64,000 nucleotides of DNA from Actinomycetes bacterium. Lineage in GTDB: Bacteria; Actinomycetota; Actinomycetes; Actinomycetales; Dermatophilaceae. Made by a program: the position numbers and the translations under genes. The DNA is taken from positions 62,001-126,000 of the forward strand of contig JAKOPT010000045.1 of the NCBI GenBank assembly GCA_029778715.1. Direction: 5' to 3'. This document shows, piece after piece, positions 47,437 through 56,356 of the stretch (position 1 is the first letter of the stretch; each line of letters begins with the position of its first letter). The notes beneath the pieces are model-generated. The model saw only the letters and a list, made by a program, of their open reading frames with translations, ran no database searches and had not been told where the DNA came from.

Positions 47437-48441
47437 TCAGACTCCTGCCTTCTCGGTGATGACGGTGATCGGGTCGGGGGTGTCGCCCAAGTCGGCGGAC
47501 GACTTCCAGGTCGTCTCGACCCCGAACTTGTGGGCGAGCATGAGGTCGCCGACGCGCGCGGCGGCGGCGGTGATGATGTCGAGGTTGCCGGCGTAGTCGG
47601 GCAGGTAGTCCCCGCGGCCCTTGACCTCGATGGGGATGAACACCCGGCCCATGCCGCGCCACAACTCGCGGGCGTGGTCGAACTGGACGGCCGCGCGCAG
47701 GTGGTAGCCGGGCACGTAGTCCTGGACCCGCTCGACCATCCGGTGGATCGAGTCGAGGATCTTGTCCTGCAGGTCACCGGGCTCGGCGGCCTCGGGCGGG
47801 ATCGCGCAGAACACGCTGTTGCGCATCATGAGCGGCGGCTCGACCGGGTTGAGGATGATGATCGCCTTGCCGTGCTCGGCGCCACCGACAACCTCGAGAG
47901 CCTCCGAGGTGGTCTCGGTGAACTCGTCGATGTTCGCGCGGGTGCCCGGGCCGGCGGACTTGCTGGAGATCGAGGCGACGATCTCGGCATACGGCACCGG
48001 GACGACGTCGGCGACGGCGCGCACCATGGGGGTGGTTGCCTGGCCGCCGCAGGTGATCATGTTGACGTTCATCGCGTCGAGGTTGAACTCGAGGTTGACC
48101 GGCGGGCAGATGTAGGGCCCGACCGCGGCCGGGGTGAGGTCGACGGCGAGGATGCCGGCCTCGGCATACCGGGGCGCGTTGGCGCTGTGCGCCTTCGCCG
48201 AGGTGCACTCGAAGACGATGTCGGGCAACTCGTCCTGGGCGAGCAGCCAGTCGACGCCCTCGTGGCTGGCTTCGAGGCCGACCGACTTGGCGCGGCGCAG
48301 ACCGTCGGAGGCCGGGTCGACGCCGATCATGTAGCGCGGCTCGATGATGTCGCTGCGCCGCATGAGTTTGAACATCAGGTCGGTGCCGATGTTGCCGGGG
48401 CCGACGATCGCCGCGGTCCCCTTGCGGGTCACTGGTGCCAT
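47437..48441 (-). CDS. dmpF: Acetaldehyde dehydrogenase (acylating)
   Basis: A 334-residue enzyme converting acetaldehyde, NAD and CoA to acetyl-CoA. Residues 14-19 hold the NAD motif GPGNIG, and Cys131 in [12 protein letters not shown] is the nucleophile. The substrate-channel regions ([32 protein letters not shown]) are typical of DmpF/MhpF. It is about 20-25 residues longer than most DmpF proteins, mainly near the C-terminus. It partners with the aldolase. The start is ATG 48441 with a GAAAGAAG stretch upstream. Confidence 0.95.
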   Translation of the reverse strand: MAPVTRKGTAAIVGPGNIGTDLMFKLMRRSDIIEPRYMIGVDPASDGLRRAKSVGLEASHEGVDWLLAQDELPDIVFECTSAKAHSANAPRYAEAGILAVDLTPAAVGPYICPPVNLEFNLDAMNVNMITCGGQATTPMVRAVADVVPVPYAEIVASISSKSAGPGTRANIDEFTETTSEALEVVGGAEHGKAIIILNPVEPPLMMRNSVFCAIPPEAAEPGDLQDKILDSIHRMVERVQDYVPGYHLRAAVQFDHARELWRGMGRVFIPIEVKGRGDYLPDYAGNLDIITAAAARVGDLMLAHKFGVETTWKSSADLGDTPDPITVITEKAGV

Positions 48442-48498
48442 GGTGGCTTCTTTCTCGTATGCCGTGGGGCCTGGTATGCCGTGGGGCTGGGTTCGCCG

Positions 48499-48530
48499 GT
48501 CAACAATCCACCTATTGGTCGATTGTTTAC
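48499..48530. repeat. Dyad repeat family A, copy 4
   Basis: Arms GTCAACAATC and GATTGTTTAC around CACCTATTGGTC, in the gap between the hydratase and acetaldehyde dehydrogenase genes. Two octamer copies lie just before it. Confidence 0.9.
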
Positions 48531-48586
48531 GGGAGTCGGGTGGGAGCGGGGGTGGACGAAGCGGTGGGACGAGGGTGGACGACGGT

Positions 48587-49369
48587 CTAGACGAAGCGGG
48601 CGGTGACCGAACCGAGGCCGGCGAAGGTCGCGGTGAACGAGTCGCCGGCGGCGATCGGCACCATCGCGCAGACGGCGCCGGGGAGGACGACGTGCCCGGC
48701 TTCGAGGACGATGCCGCGCGCGCCGACCGTGTTGGCCAGCCAGACCAGGGAGTTGATCGGCGAGCCGAGGACCGCACCGCCCGCACCGGTGCCGGCGATC
48801 TGGCCGTTGCGGTGGAGGATCGCCCCACCGAGGCGCAGGTCGACGTCGGCCAGGGCCGTGGGGGTCGAGCCGAGGACGACCGCGCCGCTGCTCGCGTTGT
48901 CGGCGATGGTGTCGAGCAGGCCGATCTTCCAGTCCTTGATCCGCGAGTCGACGATCTCGAGGGCCGGCAGCACGAAGTCGATGGCGGCAATCGCCTCGTG
49001 GACCGTGACGCCCGGGCCCTGGAGCGGCTTCTTGAGCACGAAGGCGACCTCGGGCTCGATGCGCGGCTGGACGAACCGGTCGGCCGGGATGGGCAGGTGC
49101 TCGAGGTAGAAGAAGTCGTCGAGCAGGTGCCCGTAGTCGGGCTCGGTCACGCCGAGGAGGCGCTGCATCGCCACGCTCGTCAACCCGACCTTGTGGCCCT
49201 TGACGGTGCGACCACCACTGACCAATTCGTGCATCTGGAGCAGCTGAATCGCGTAGGAGTCGGCCAGTTCCATGCCGTCGTAGGTCGAGGTCAGCGGGTC
49301 GATCGGCTCCCTCGTCGTGTACGCCTCCAGGAGTCGATGGGCGGCTTCGGCCCGGGTGAGGTTGTCCAT
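48587..49369 (-). CDS. dmpE: 2-hydroxypenta-2,4-dienoate (2-oxopent-4-enoate) hydratase
   Basis: A 260-residue hydratase adding water to 2-hydroxypenta-2,4-dienoate to yield 4-hydroxy-2-oxovalerate. Signatures: [38 protein letters not shown] with the metal-binding glutamates, and ALEIVDSRI. It is a paralogue of the decarboxylase at 45472. ATG 49369 has GAAAGGA upstream. It is the first gene of the lower-pathway block and lies next to an IclR regulator gene in the same direction. Confidence 0.92.
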   Translation of the reverse strand: MDNLTRAEAAHRLLEAYTTREPIDPLTSTYDGMELADSYAIQLLQMHELVSGGRTVKGHKVGLTSVAMQRLLGVTEPDYGHLLDDFFYLEHLPIPADRFVQPRIEPEVAFVLKKPLQGPGVTVHEAIAAIDFVLPALEIVDSRIKDWKIGLLDTIADNASSGAVVLGSTPTALADVDLRLGGAILHRNGQIAGTGAGGAVLGSPINSLVWLANTVGARGIVLEAGHVVLPGAVCAMVPIAAGDSFTATFAGLGSVTARFV

Positions 49370-49608
49370 GGGACGTGCGGGTCCTTTCGAAGGGGCGCGG
49401 TATGCCGACCGGTTCCGCTGCCTCTCGCGCGGCGGACCCGCGGGGGACAGACGAAGGCGGTGACGATGGCGGTGTTGACGAATCTAGGGCGGTGCTGCGG
49501 GCCCGGCGGGCGACGTTCCACAGTCGAGAACATCGGTTCGAGGGCCCAGTCAAGACACCCGGTCGGTGGCGGGGCCGAGACGGCGGTACTCGTGAGGAGA
49601 CGGTCGGG

Positions 49609-50412
49609 TCAGGCGCCGAGGGACTTGCTCACCCGCCTCGAGGCCGCGGTCAGCAACGGGACGAGCCGCTCGACATCGGGGTCGATGCTCTCGCTCGGCC
49701 CGAACACCGAGACCGAGGCCACCGCCAGTTTGCGGTAGAGCACCGGCACGGCCACCGAGGTGGTGCCCTCGAAACTCTCCGAGTGCGACACGGCATACCC
49801 CTGATGGCGGGCCTGACTGACCACCCGTTCCCAGTCGGCGTGCGTGCGGACGGTGCCGGTGACGCGGGGTGGGAAACCGGAGGCGACGCGCGCGGCATAC
49901 GCCTCCGCATTGAAGGCGGCGATCACCTTGCCCGAACTCGTCGTGTGCGAGGGCAGCCGGCGGCCCCAATGGGAGAGGATGCGCAGGCCGTCGCGGTTGT
50001 GGAGACGTTCGACGAAGACGACATCGGGGCCGTCGGGCACCCCGAAGTTGACCGTGTGGCCGGTCGCCTGGTGGACGTGCCGCAGGACGGGGAGCGCGAC
50101 GTGGCGCATTTCGTTGCGGGCTTGGACGAGTTGGCCGAGCTCGAACAGGTGCAGGCCGAGCCGGTAGAGGCCGGTGTGGTGGTCCTGCTCGATGAACCCG
50201 CGGGTGACGAGGGTGGTGAGCAGACGGTGGGCGGTGGACTTGGCGACGCCGAGGCGGCGGGCGATATCGCTGACGCCGAGTTCGGTGTCGACGGCGAAGC
50301 ATTCGAGGACGTCGAGGGCGGTGCCGACCGATTTGAGGGCCGAGCCGTGGTCGTCGCCGGAGAGGTGGCGTTTTGGGGTGGTGGTGCACCACGCGTCGTC
50401 GGTGATGGACAT
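49609..50412 (-). CDS. IclR family transcriptional regulator (phenol/meta pathway)
   Basis: A 267-residue regulator. The winged helix-turn-helix is at about 27-85 (ALKSVGTALDVLECF, VSDIARRLGVAKSTAHRLL, GLYRLGLHLFELG) and the effector domain follows (VNFGVPDGPDVVFVERL, RLPSHTTSSGKVIAAF, SVAVPVLYRKLAVASVSV). IclR proteins often control aromatic catabolism in Actinobacteria. It is upstream of and co-directional with dmpE, and divergent from a second IclR gene 71 bases away. ATG 50412 has an AGAGG site. Confidence 0.9.
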   Translation of the reverse strand: MSITDDAWCTTTPKRHLSGDDHGSALKSVGTALDVLECFAVDTELGVSDIARRLGVAKSTAHRLLTTLVTRGFIEQDHHTGLYRLGLHLFELGQLVQARNEMRHVALPVLRHVHQATGHTVNFGVPDGPDVVFVERLHNRDGLRILSHWGRRLPSHTTSSGKVIAAFNAEAYAARVASGFPPRVTGTVRTHADWERVVSQARHQGYAVSHSESFEGTTSVAVPVLYRKLAVASVSVFGPSESIDPDVERLVPLLTAASRRVSKSLGA

Positions 50413-50483
50413 CGGGGACCTCTTCGTCTCCAGGTTCTGTGTCGCTCCCCACGGTGAGGGGTGGGCTGTGCTTGGATCAATCC

Positions 50484-51251
50484 ATGCGTTCCACTGAACG
50501 GAACACGATGGTGTCGAGGGCCCTGGCTGTGCTGGGTGCCTTCTCGGTGACGGATCCGGTGTTGGGGGTGTCCGAGATCGCCCGCCGATCCGGGCTGCCC
50601 AAGGGGACGACGCACCGGATCATCGCCTCCATGGTCGCCGAGCGGCTCATGGAGCGCGCCGATTCGCCGCGGATCCCCGGCGGCGGCTATCGGCTGGGGA
50701 TGCGCCTGTTCGAGTTGGGCGAACTCGTGCCCGCCCACCGCTCCCTCTCCGCGGCGGCGCTGCCGATCATGGAGGACTTGCGCGAGGCCACCCGCCACCG
50801 GGTGCACCTGGCCGTCTTGGACGGCATCGACGTCCTGTACGTCGAAATCCTCGGCGCCGGAGCCGCGGACGTCTCCTCCCGGGTGGGTGGCCGGTTGCCC
50901 GCGCATGCCACCGGCGTCGGCAAGGTCATGTTGGCGTATGCCGCCCCCTCCGTCGTCGCCGACCGGATCGCCGCGGGTTTGCCGCAGCTGACGGCGCGCA
51001 CCATCTGCGCCCGGGACGCCTTGATCGCCGAGTTGCGCAAGATCCGCACGCACGGTTTCGCCCTGGACATCGAGGAATCGACGGTGGGGGTGTCGTGCGT
51101 GGCGGCGCCGGTGTTCGGTTCGGACCGCTCGATCCGGGCCGGGTTGTCCGTGACCGGGATCACCCGCTCCATCGACCCGGGCACGATCGGCCCGGCCGTG
51201 CGGACCGCGGCGTTCACCCTGACCCGCCAACTCCGCGAATCCGGTTTGTAG
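50484..51251 (+). CDS. Second IclR family transcriptional regulator
   Basis: About 255 residues: helix-turn-helix with VSRALAVLGAF, VSEIARRSGLPKGTTHRII and GGYRLGMRLFELG, then an effector domain (VHLAVLDGIDVLYVEIL, RLPAHATGVGKVMLAY, SCVAAPVFGSDRSIRAG). ATG 50484 is used; ATG 50508 is an alternative that would start exactly at the conserved VSRAL. A GTTCC...GGAAC palindrome (50488-50504) covers the first codons, so if the later start is right it is an operator in the leader. It is divergent from the other IclR gene, suggesting mutual or shared control of the phenol genes. Confidence 0.88.
   Translation: MRSTERNTMVSRALAVLGAFSVTDPVLGVSEIARRSGLPKGTTHRIIASMVAERLMERADSPRIPGGGYRLGMRLFELGELVPAHRSLSAAALPIMEDLREATRHRVHLAVLDGIDVLYVEILGAGAADVSSRVGGRLPAHATGVGKVMLAYAAPSVVADRIAAGLPQLTARTICARDALIAELRKIRTHGFALDIEESTVGVSCVAAPVFGSDRSIRAGLSVTGITRSIDPGTIGPAVRTAAFTLTRQLRESGL
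50488..50504. promoter_or_regulatory. IclR-type palindromic operator
   Basis: GTTCCACTGAACGGAAC has five-base inverted half-sites (GTTCC/GGAAC) seven bases apart, the pattern of IclR-family operators. It overlaps the 5' end of the plus-strand IclR gene, so it may mediate autoregulation. Confidence 0.6.
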
Positions 51252-51280
51252 CCCCCGCGCTCCCCGCCCCACCCGTCCCC

Positions 51281-51353
51281 CTTTTCCCGCCTGAACCGTC
51301 CAACGTCCACTTCGCACAGGAACATTCGGGGTGCGAAGTGCCCCTTTCCCACC
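51281..51353. repeat. Intergenic repeat family B, copy 6
   Basis: CTTTTCCCGCC box, hairpin arms CCACTTCGCAC and GTGCGAAGTG around a changed loop (AGGAACATTCGGG), and CCCTTTCCCACC box. It fills the convergent gap between the IclR and restriction enzyme genes. Confidence 0.88.
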
Positions 51354-51363
51354 GCAAGATGCG

Positions 51364-52053
51364 CTAGACCGACCACTGGAAGTTGGCGAGCAGGTTCGGC
51401 GACAGACCGCTTTGGAGGATGTCGAGGGCGATCGGATCACCGGCCAACCGAGGAGCCTTCACAGTGGCCCGCAGCGGGACCTCCAGGGGCGCGAAGTAGC
51501 CGGCGACCGGGTGCGGAACGGGCATGGCGCTCAGCCACATCGGCGCCGGGCCGCGACCAGCGGTGGATTCGAGTCCCCACAGTTGCCGGATTCGTTCCAG
51601 CGAGACATCGAGGCTGCGGCCGTCGCCCGAGGTCTTCGTGCATCCAGGAAGAAGTTCATCGTCGGCATATCCCACTCCGACCCCGGCCACGACAAAGATG
51701 GTCCCGGTGTCCCAGACGCCAACAGCCCCCTGGCTGTTCGTCAACCGGATGACGCCAGATCGCCCCGTCACCGATGTGTATTTCACGCTCAGTCCGAGCC
51801 CTGGACGCAATTCCAGATCGTAGGCCTGACGGCGAGCCCCAGCATTCTTGACCTCCAGACCAAAAGATCGCGCGGCGGCTCCGATGATCTGCTCGACCAC
51901 AGCCCCGACGATGAACCTGTTCTCGTAGGGACCGGTGTCGTAGCGGCGAACGCACTCTTCGATGGCGGCCTCTACCTCGCCGGCAATGGTCGCTGACCCA
52001 TGGAGAGCAGCGAAGAACTCCTCGGCGAAACCTCGAGCCTCTCGATAGGACAC
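51364..52053 (-). CDS. Putative type II restriction endonuclease
   Basis: A 229-residue protein encoded 85 bases downstream of a cytosine-5 methyltransferase on the same strand. It begins REARGFAEEFFAALHG and contains TGPYENRFIVGAVVEQIIG, then AYDLELRPGLGLSVKYTSVTG, which could be a PD-(D/E)xK-type core (Asp...Glu-x-x...SVK). No recognition sequence can be predicted. GTG 52053 is chosen because GGGAGG lies five bases upstream; longer open frame upstream overlaps the methyltransferase and is not conserved-looking. The endonuclease call rests mainly on gene order, with weak motif support. Confidence 0.65.
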   Translation of the reverse strand: MSYREARGFAEEFFAALHGSATIAGEVEAAIEECVRRYDTGPYENRFIVGAVVEQIIGAAARSFGLEVKNAGARRQAYDLELRPGLGLSVKYTSVTGRSGVIRLTNSQGAVGVWDTGTIFVVAGVGVGYADDELLPGCTKTSGDGRSLDVSLERIRQLWGLESTAGRGPAPMWLSAMPVPHPVAGYFAPLEVPLRATVKAPRLAGDPIALDILQSGLSPNLLANFQWSV

Positions 52054-52138
52054 CTCGACCTCCCACAGTGTGCGTCGCGGCCACGCTAGTCGATGGTCAC
52101 CGCCAGGCCACCTTCTGGATCGACATCGGCGCCGATGC

Positions 52139-53539
52139 TCACCCCGCCGTCGACGACGCGTCGGCGTGTGCGGCATACCTCCGCATCGCCGGCGCAGAAG
52201 GGCTGTCCTGCAGCGGGTTGAGCGGCGCCCTACGGACCGCGGCGACCAAGGGCGAAGGTAGGTCCGCAGCGTCCCGGAGTACATGCTCCCGAAAGACGTG
52301 CCACGCCGCTCCCACCGCAACACCGTTGCCCACCTGCTTGTAGGACGCCTGCAGCCGCTGCCCTTCGAAAGAGAAGTTGCGGGGCAACCCCTGAAGTCGG
52401 GCCGCCTCGTGAGGGGTGATGCGCCGACGCCGAGATCCGATGATCGAGGTCTGGGTGATCGCCACGAGGGCGGGAAGGTAGGTCGGCGCCTTGGCCCTGA
52501 TCCCCGAGGGTCGAAAGTGCATCACCGTGTCCCAGAGCGACGGGGAGTCCTGGGCCTGCCATTCGAGTTTGCGCCGAGAATCCGGGAAACCAGCAAACCC
52601 GGGATTCCGCTTGCGCCACGCATCGATGAGAGCCTTGTTGTCGTCGTAAAAGCGGGCGTTCTTGCGGAGGATGTCGCTCTTCCAGCGGGGAAGCCGCGCC
52701 AACCAGTCAGCGTCAAGCGACCGTTCCGGGTGCCAATCGTCGGCCCACAGCGGGAAGCCGGGGAGGCGAAGCCCCTTGAGGCGCCACATCGATCGCACCA
52801 GATCATCCCAGGTGTCGATCCACTCTTCCTCGGTCGCACTGAGCCGGAATCGCTCGATCCCGGGGATGTCGTCATCGGGATCGAGGATCCAGGACACCTC
52901 CCAGGCCATCGGATCCCAGTCGTCCACCGCGGCGCGCACGACCGTCGGCGGCACCTCTACCCGCGAGCGCCGCGGCCCGACATAGGTCCCCAGGATGAAC
53001 ACCCGGTCGCGGACCTGCGGCGTCCCACCGCGCGCGGGCGGGAGCAGGTGCGGGGAGAACACCGAGGGGGTGCTGGACACGCGGTACCCGATGGTCCGTA
53101 GCGTTTCGATGATCACTTCCCATTCATGGGTATGCCGCGGGCCGGCGATGTTGCGTACGTTCTCCAAGAGGACGACGGCCGGCCGGCGATCTTCGAGGAT
53201 GCGCGCGATGTTCCAAAAGAGCGTGCCGCGCGCTTCTTCCATGCCCCGTTGGAACCCGGATTTCGAGAAGGGCTGGCACGGGAATCCTGCGGCGAGCACA
53301 TCGTGGCTGGGCACCTCGACCTGCCCGTGGTCCGGGGTTGCGGTCGTGATGTCCATGTTGATCGTGGGCCGTTCGCCGCCGGGGAGCGGATCAACCCAGT
53401 TGCGCAGGTAGGTTTCCCGGGCCTCACTGTCGATCTCCGAGATGTAGACACAGCGTCCGCCCGCGTGGTCAAGCATGGCGTGGAAGCCACCGATCCCCGC
53501 GAAGAGATCGACGTAGCGAAACGCTGCTTCCCGGCCCAT
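52139..53539 (-). CDS. DNA (cytosine-5-)-methyltransferase of a type II restriction-modification system
   Basis: A 466-residue C5 methyltransferase. Motif I is DLFAGIGGF (11-19), motif IV GFPCQPFS with nucleophile Cys88, motif VI LENV, motif VIII-like PQVRDRVFILG, and motif X QVGNGVAV. A long variable target-recognition region (about 220-370, rich in Trp, as in DDWDPMAWEVSWILDP) sets the specificity, which cannot be read. ATG 53539 is used; no ribosome site is seen and an inverted repeat lies three bases upstream, so a leaderless or autoregulated start is possible. It would protect host DNA from the adjacent endonuclease. The pair sits inside the phenol region, suggesting lateral insertion. 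Confidence 0.93.
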   Translation of the reverse strand: MGREAAFRYVDLFAGIGGFHAMLDHAGGRCVYISEIDSEARETYLRNWVDPLPGGERPTINMDITTATPDHGQVEVPSHDVLAAGFPCQPFSKSGFQRGMEEARGTLFWNIARILEDRRPAVVLLENVRNIAGPRHTHEWEVIIETLRTIGYRVSSTPSVFSPHLLPPARGGTPQVRDRVFILGTYVGPRRSRVEVPPTVVRAAVDDWDPMAWEVSWILDPDDDIPGIERFRLSATEEEWIDTWDDLVRSMWRLKGLRLPGFPLWADDWHPERSLDADWLARLPRWKSDILRKNARFYDDNKALIDAWRKRNPGFAGFPDSRRKLEWQAQDSPSLWDTVMHFRPSGIRAKAPTYLPALVAITQTSIIGSRRRRITPHEAARLQGLPRNFSFEGQRLQASYKQVGNGVAVGAAWHVFREHVLRDAADLPSPLVAAVRRAPLNPLQDSPSAPAMRRYAAHADASSTAG

Positions 53540-53541
53540 GT

Positions 53542-53575
53542 CGGACAGCTTAACAGCTGACCCTTCAGCTGTCCG
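53542..53575. promoter_or_regulatory. Inverted repeat at the methyltransferase start
   Basis: CGGACAGCT (53542-53550) and AGCTGTCCG (53567-53575) are perfect inverted repeats with a 16-base spacer that itself holds CAGCTG. They directly precede the methyltransferase ATG and could be an autoregulatory operator; some C5 methyltransferases repress their own genes in this way. Confidence 0.5.
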
Positions 53576-53758
53576 GCTGGGCTCGCTGACGTCGCCGAGG
53601 AGTGGTTGGCGAAAGAACACGGTGCCCTCCGGGAGTGTGTACCGCCGCAGGAGCGGCCCCAACGGCAAGAGGCAGCGGTTCGAGGTCCACCTTGCCAGCA
53701 GCCACCGACAAGCCCTCGGTATAACGAAGAGGGCCCAGTCGCCGCCGGTCCAGACCGA

Positions 53759-56185
53759 TCAGCAGTCGGCGCCCGTCGGGGCTAGACCCACGCCGACCGG
53801 GGAGACCCGCAATTCCTCGTCGCACAACCGGACCGCGGCCCAGCCGCCCATCGCGGCGAACCGGGCCCGAGCCCGAGCGAGGACGACACCAGCCTCACCA
53901 CCACGCCCAGCCGCGCTCAACACCTGCCCCTCGTCGAACAGCACCTGCGCCCGGAGCAGCGGATCGTGCGCCCCATCGAGCAACCCCACCGCCTCCTCGA
54001 ACAGCGCCACCGCCGCATCCGTCTCACCACGAGCCGCCACCGCCAGGGCTCGCACACTGACCAACCGCGCCACGGCGGCATCGTTGCCGCGCGCCCGCGC
54101 CATCTCCTCCGGGGCCGACACCACCGCCAGCGCCGCCTCCGGATCGCCCACCGCAACCAGCGCCCGCGCCTGCAGGTCCCGCCACGGCCAGAACCCCGGC
54201 TCGTCCAAGCGCCCACCCCGAGGCCCCCGCTCCACCTCGTGGAGCGGCTCCAGCGCCCGCAGCACCTCGCGCGCATCCCCACGCACGCTCGCCACACTCG
54301 CCCGCGCGAGGACCGCCGGCACGATCATGACGAGATAGTCGGCCCGTATGCCGCTTGCTCGCCACACGTGCCGGTCCGCCTCCTCGTCGTCCCCGACGAG
54401 GGCGGCCGCCTCCGCGCCACTCCAGTGGAGGAGCGGCTCGATGAACCGCTGACCGGTTCGTTCGGCCAGCGCCAACCCGTCGTCGACGCTCTCCAGGGCC
54501 GCCGCGAACTGGCCCAGCCGCACCTGCGCCCGCGCCAGCCAGGCACGCGCCCAGAGCGAAATCCGGGTCGAACCCCTCCAGAACTCGGTCGGTGCCGACA
54601 ACTCCAACTCGCGCGCCGCGCGCACGACATCACCCAGCGCCAGGTGCAGCCAGCCCGAGCCCATGACCCCGCGTTGCCTCAAGGCCCCGCCGGCCGGCCC
54701 CGCGCCCATCCCGGCCTCGGCGACGCCGCCGGTGACCGCGGCATACGCGGCCAATGCCTCCTCGCAGCGCCCCACCGCGGCCAACCCCAGACCGACCATC
54801 ATCTCGGCCTCGATCGCGGCCGGCGACCGTCCGTTGCCGGCGGCCAGGGCCGCCAGCGCGTGCCCGATGACGCCCTCCCCGTCCCAGTCGAGCAAGGCGT
54901 GCAACGCGAGCCGGTGGTGGACGTGCCCGGCCACGGGGGCGGCGTCGTCGGAGAGGGCGCCCTGGGCGCGGGTCAAGAGATAGTCGGCTTCCGCTCGTTG
55001 GCCAAGGAGGGTATGCCGGTAGCCCGCCACCGCGTCGATCACCGGGTGCGGGCCGGCGGCGGTCAATTCGGGGAGCAGGCCGCCGGCGGTGTCGAGTTCC
55101 CCTGCCCCGATGAACGCGTCCACCGAGCGCACCAGGCGGGCCCGCCCGATGTCGAGATCCGCCGCTCCGGCGATCCCGACCACCTCGTCCAGGCCGTCGC
55201 TCCTTGGGGGGGTGAGCCGGGCGGCGTGCAGCCAAGCCCAGGCGGCATGCCGCCAACGGCCGTGTGCGGCATACCCGTCGGCAAGGGAGTCCAACGTGTC
55301 GGCGACGGCATCGTCGGGGCCGACGAGCGTGTGTACGCGGTGGCTCCAGGAAATGCCCTCGTCGGCGACGGTGTCGGCCAGGCGGCGGTGGAGGACCGCG
55401 GCGCGTGTAAGGGTGAGCGACTCCAAGACGGCGGCGCGCTCCAGGGGGTGGCGCATGGCCACGAGCACGTCCGGGCCGCGGCGCCGGGCGACGAGCAGCC
55501 CCGCGGCGACCGCCTCGTCGAGCGCGGCGAGGGGCCGGTCGAGACGGGCGACCTTTGCCAGGACCGAGAGGGGCTGGCGGGTGTAGGCGATCGCGGTGGC
55601 GCGGACCAGGTCCGCTGCCCCGGGTGCGATGGCGTCGAGGCGGACCCGGACCGAGATGCGCGCCTTGGGCGTGGCGGGGAGTTCGACGTCGGGGGCTTGG
55701 AGTTCGGCGAGATCCCGGCCGCGCAGGAGCGGCAGGACGTCGAGGAGCGCCGGCCGGGACCCCTGGACATGCGCCGCGAGCCGGCGGGCGGCGGGCGTGT
55801 CGAGGTGGAGGCCGTAGCCGCGGGCCAACCGGCGCACGGCGGCAGCGTCGACAGGACCGTGGTCGGCGCTGGCCGCCTGTTCGGGGCTGACCGGGACCTG
55901 CCCCTCGGGAGCAAAGGCGGCGTGGGTGTCCAGCGAACTTGCCTGCCCATCGAGGTTCGCGGGGTGCCCCTCGCGGTGTGGGCCACCAGCCCCTGTCGCG
56001 CCGTGGGTGTCCAGCGAACTTGCCTGCCCATCGAGGCTCGAGGGGTGCCCCTCGCGGTGTGGGCCACCAGCCCCTGTCGCGCCAAGGGTGTCCAGCGAAC
56101 TTGCCTGCCCATCAAGGTTCGCGGGGTGTCCCTCTCGGCCCGGGGCGCCAGCCCTTATCGCGGCGTGGTCGCGCGCGTCATCCAT
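53759..56185 (-). CDS. Large helical-repeat (TPR-like) protein, related to LuxR/STAND C-terminal regions
   Basis: About 808 residues. After an N-terminal segment of three 27-residue tandem repeats, the chain runs through an Ala/Leu/Arg-rich region typical of the winged-helix and TPR parts of LuxR-type STAND regulators (RRLARGYGLHLDTPAARRLA, GHVHHRLALHALLDWDGEG, EEALAAYAAVTGGV, LDEPGFWPWRDLQARALVAV). There is no Walker A or B and no helix-turn-helix, so both ends of a canonical regulator are missing. It may be a truncated regulator or a scaffold protein. ATG 56185 is used; GTG 56239 would add 18 residues; neither has a ribosome site. It has no clear operon partner and lies between the restriction-modification pair and the metal-receptor gene. 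Confidence 0.65.
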   Translation of the reverse strand: MDDARDHAAIRAGAPGREGHPANLDGQASSLDTLGATGAGGPHREGHPSSLDGQASSLDTHGATGAGGPHREGHPANLDGQASSLDTHAAFAPEGQVPVSPEQAASADHGPVDAAAVRRLARGYGLHLDTPAARRLAAHVQGSRPALLDVLPLLRGRDLAELQAPDVELPATPKARISVRVRLDAIAPGAADLVRATAIAYTRQPLSVLAKVARLDRPLAALDEAVAAGLLVARRRGPDVLVAMRHPLERAAVLESLTLTRAAVLHRRLADTVADEGISWSHRVHTLVGPDDAVADTLDSLADGYAAHGRWRHAAWAWLHAARLTPPRSDGLDEVVGIAGAADLDIGRARLVRSVDAFIGAGELDTAGGLLPELTAAGPHPVIDAVAGYRHTLLGQRAEADYLLTRAQGALSDDAAPVAGHVHHRLALHALLDWDGEGVIGHALAALAAGNGRSPAAIEAEMMVGLGLAAVGRCEEALAAYAAVTGGVAEAGMGAGPAGGALRQRGVMGSGWLHLALGDVVRAARELELSAPTEFWRGSTRISLWARAWLARAQVRLGQFAAALESVDDGLALAERTGQRFIEPLLHWSGAEAAALVGDDEEADRHVWRASGIRADYLVMIVPAVLARASVASVRGDAREVLRALEPLHEVERGPRGGRLDEPGFWPWRDLQARALVAVGDPEAALAVVSAPEEMARARGNDAAVARLVSVRALAVAARGETDAAVALFEEAVGLLDGAHDPLLRAQVLFDEGQVLSAAGRGGEAGVVLARARARFAAMGGWAAVRLCDEELRVSPVGVGLAPTGADC
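55922..56164. repeat. Three 81-bp in-frame tandem repeats
   Basis: Units start at 55922, 56003 and 56084; each holds GGGTGTCCAGCGAACTTGCC and encodes, on the minus strand, a 27-residue block with REGHPANLDGQASSLDT. The first two units are nearly identical; the third has drifted in its right half. The period being a multiple of three keeps the frame open. Confidence 0.92.
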
Positions 56186-56291
56186 AACCGAACCGTATTC
56201 CCGCCCTGCCGCAGGGCCGGGGCGGGGGCCATCGTTCACGCCGACTGCGCACAGCCCAGCTCAGGCGCGGTGACCGAGCGGGCACGACCGA

Positions 56292-56349
56292 ACGCGGAAA
56301 GTGGCGGTGACGCGGAGAAGTTTCTCCGCGTCACCGCGACTTTCCGCGT
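56292..56349. terminator. Long hairpin (family D, copy 2)
   Basis: ACGCGGAAAGTGGCGGTGAC and its continuation CGGAGAA pair with TTCTCCGCGTCACCG and CGACTTTCCGCGT with one small bulge. It lies between the metal-receptor stop and the TPR gene start, both on the minus strand. Outer arms resemble the hairpin at 25403-25460. Confidence 0.6.
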
Positions 56350-56356
56350 GCCTTCC

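Noticed and set aside
53565-53758. Possible small gene upstream of the methyltransferase (encoding a GRRLLIGLDRRRLGPLRY-like stretch)
   Set aside because: No usable start with a ribosome site was found and it has no domain I know; it may be a remnant but evidence is too thin.
55922-56164. CRISPR-like repeats
   Set aside because: The units are contiguous with no spacers, keep a reading frame and encode repeated peptide; they are tandem coding repeats.
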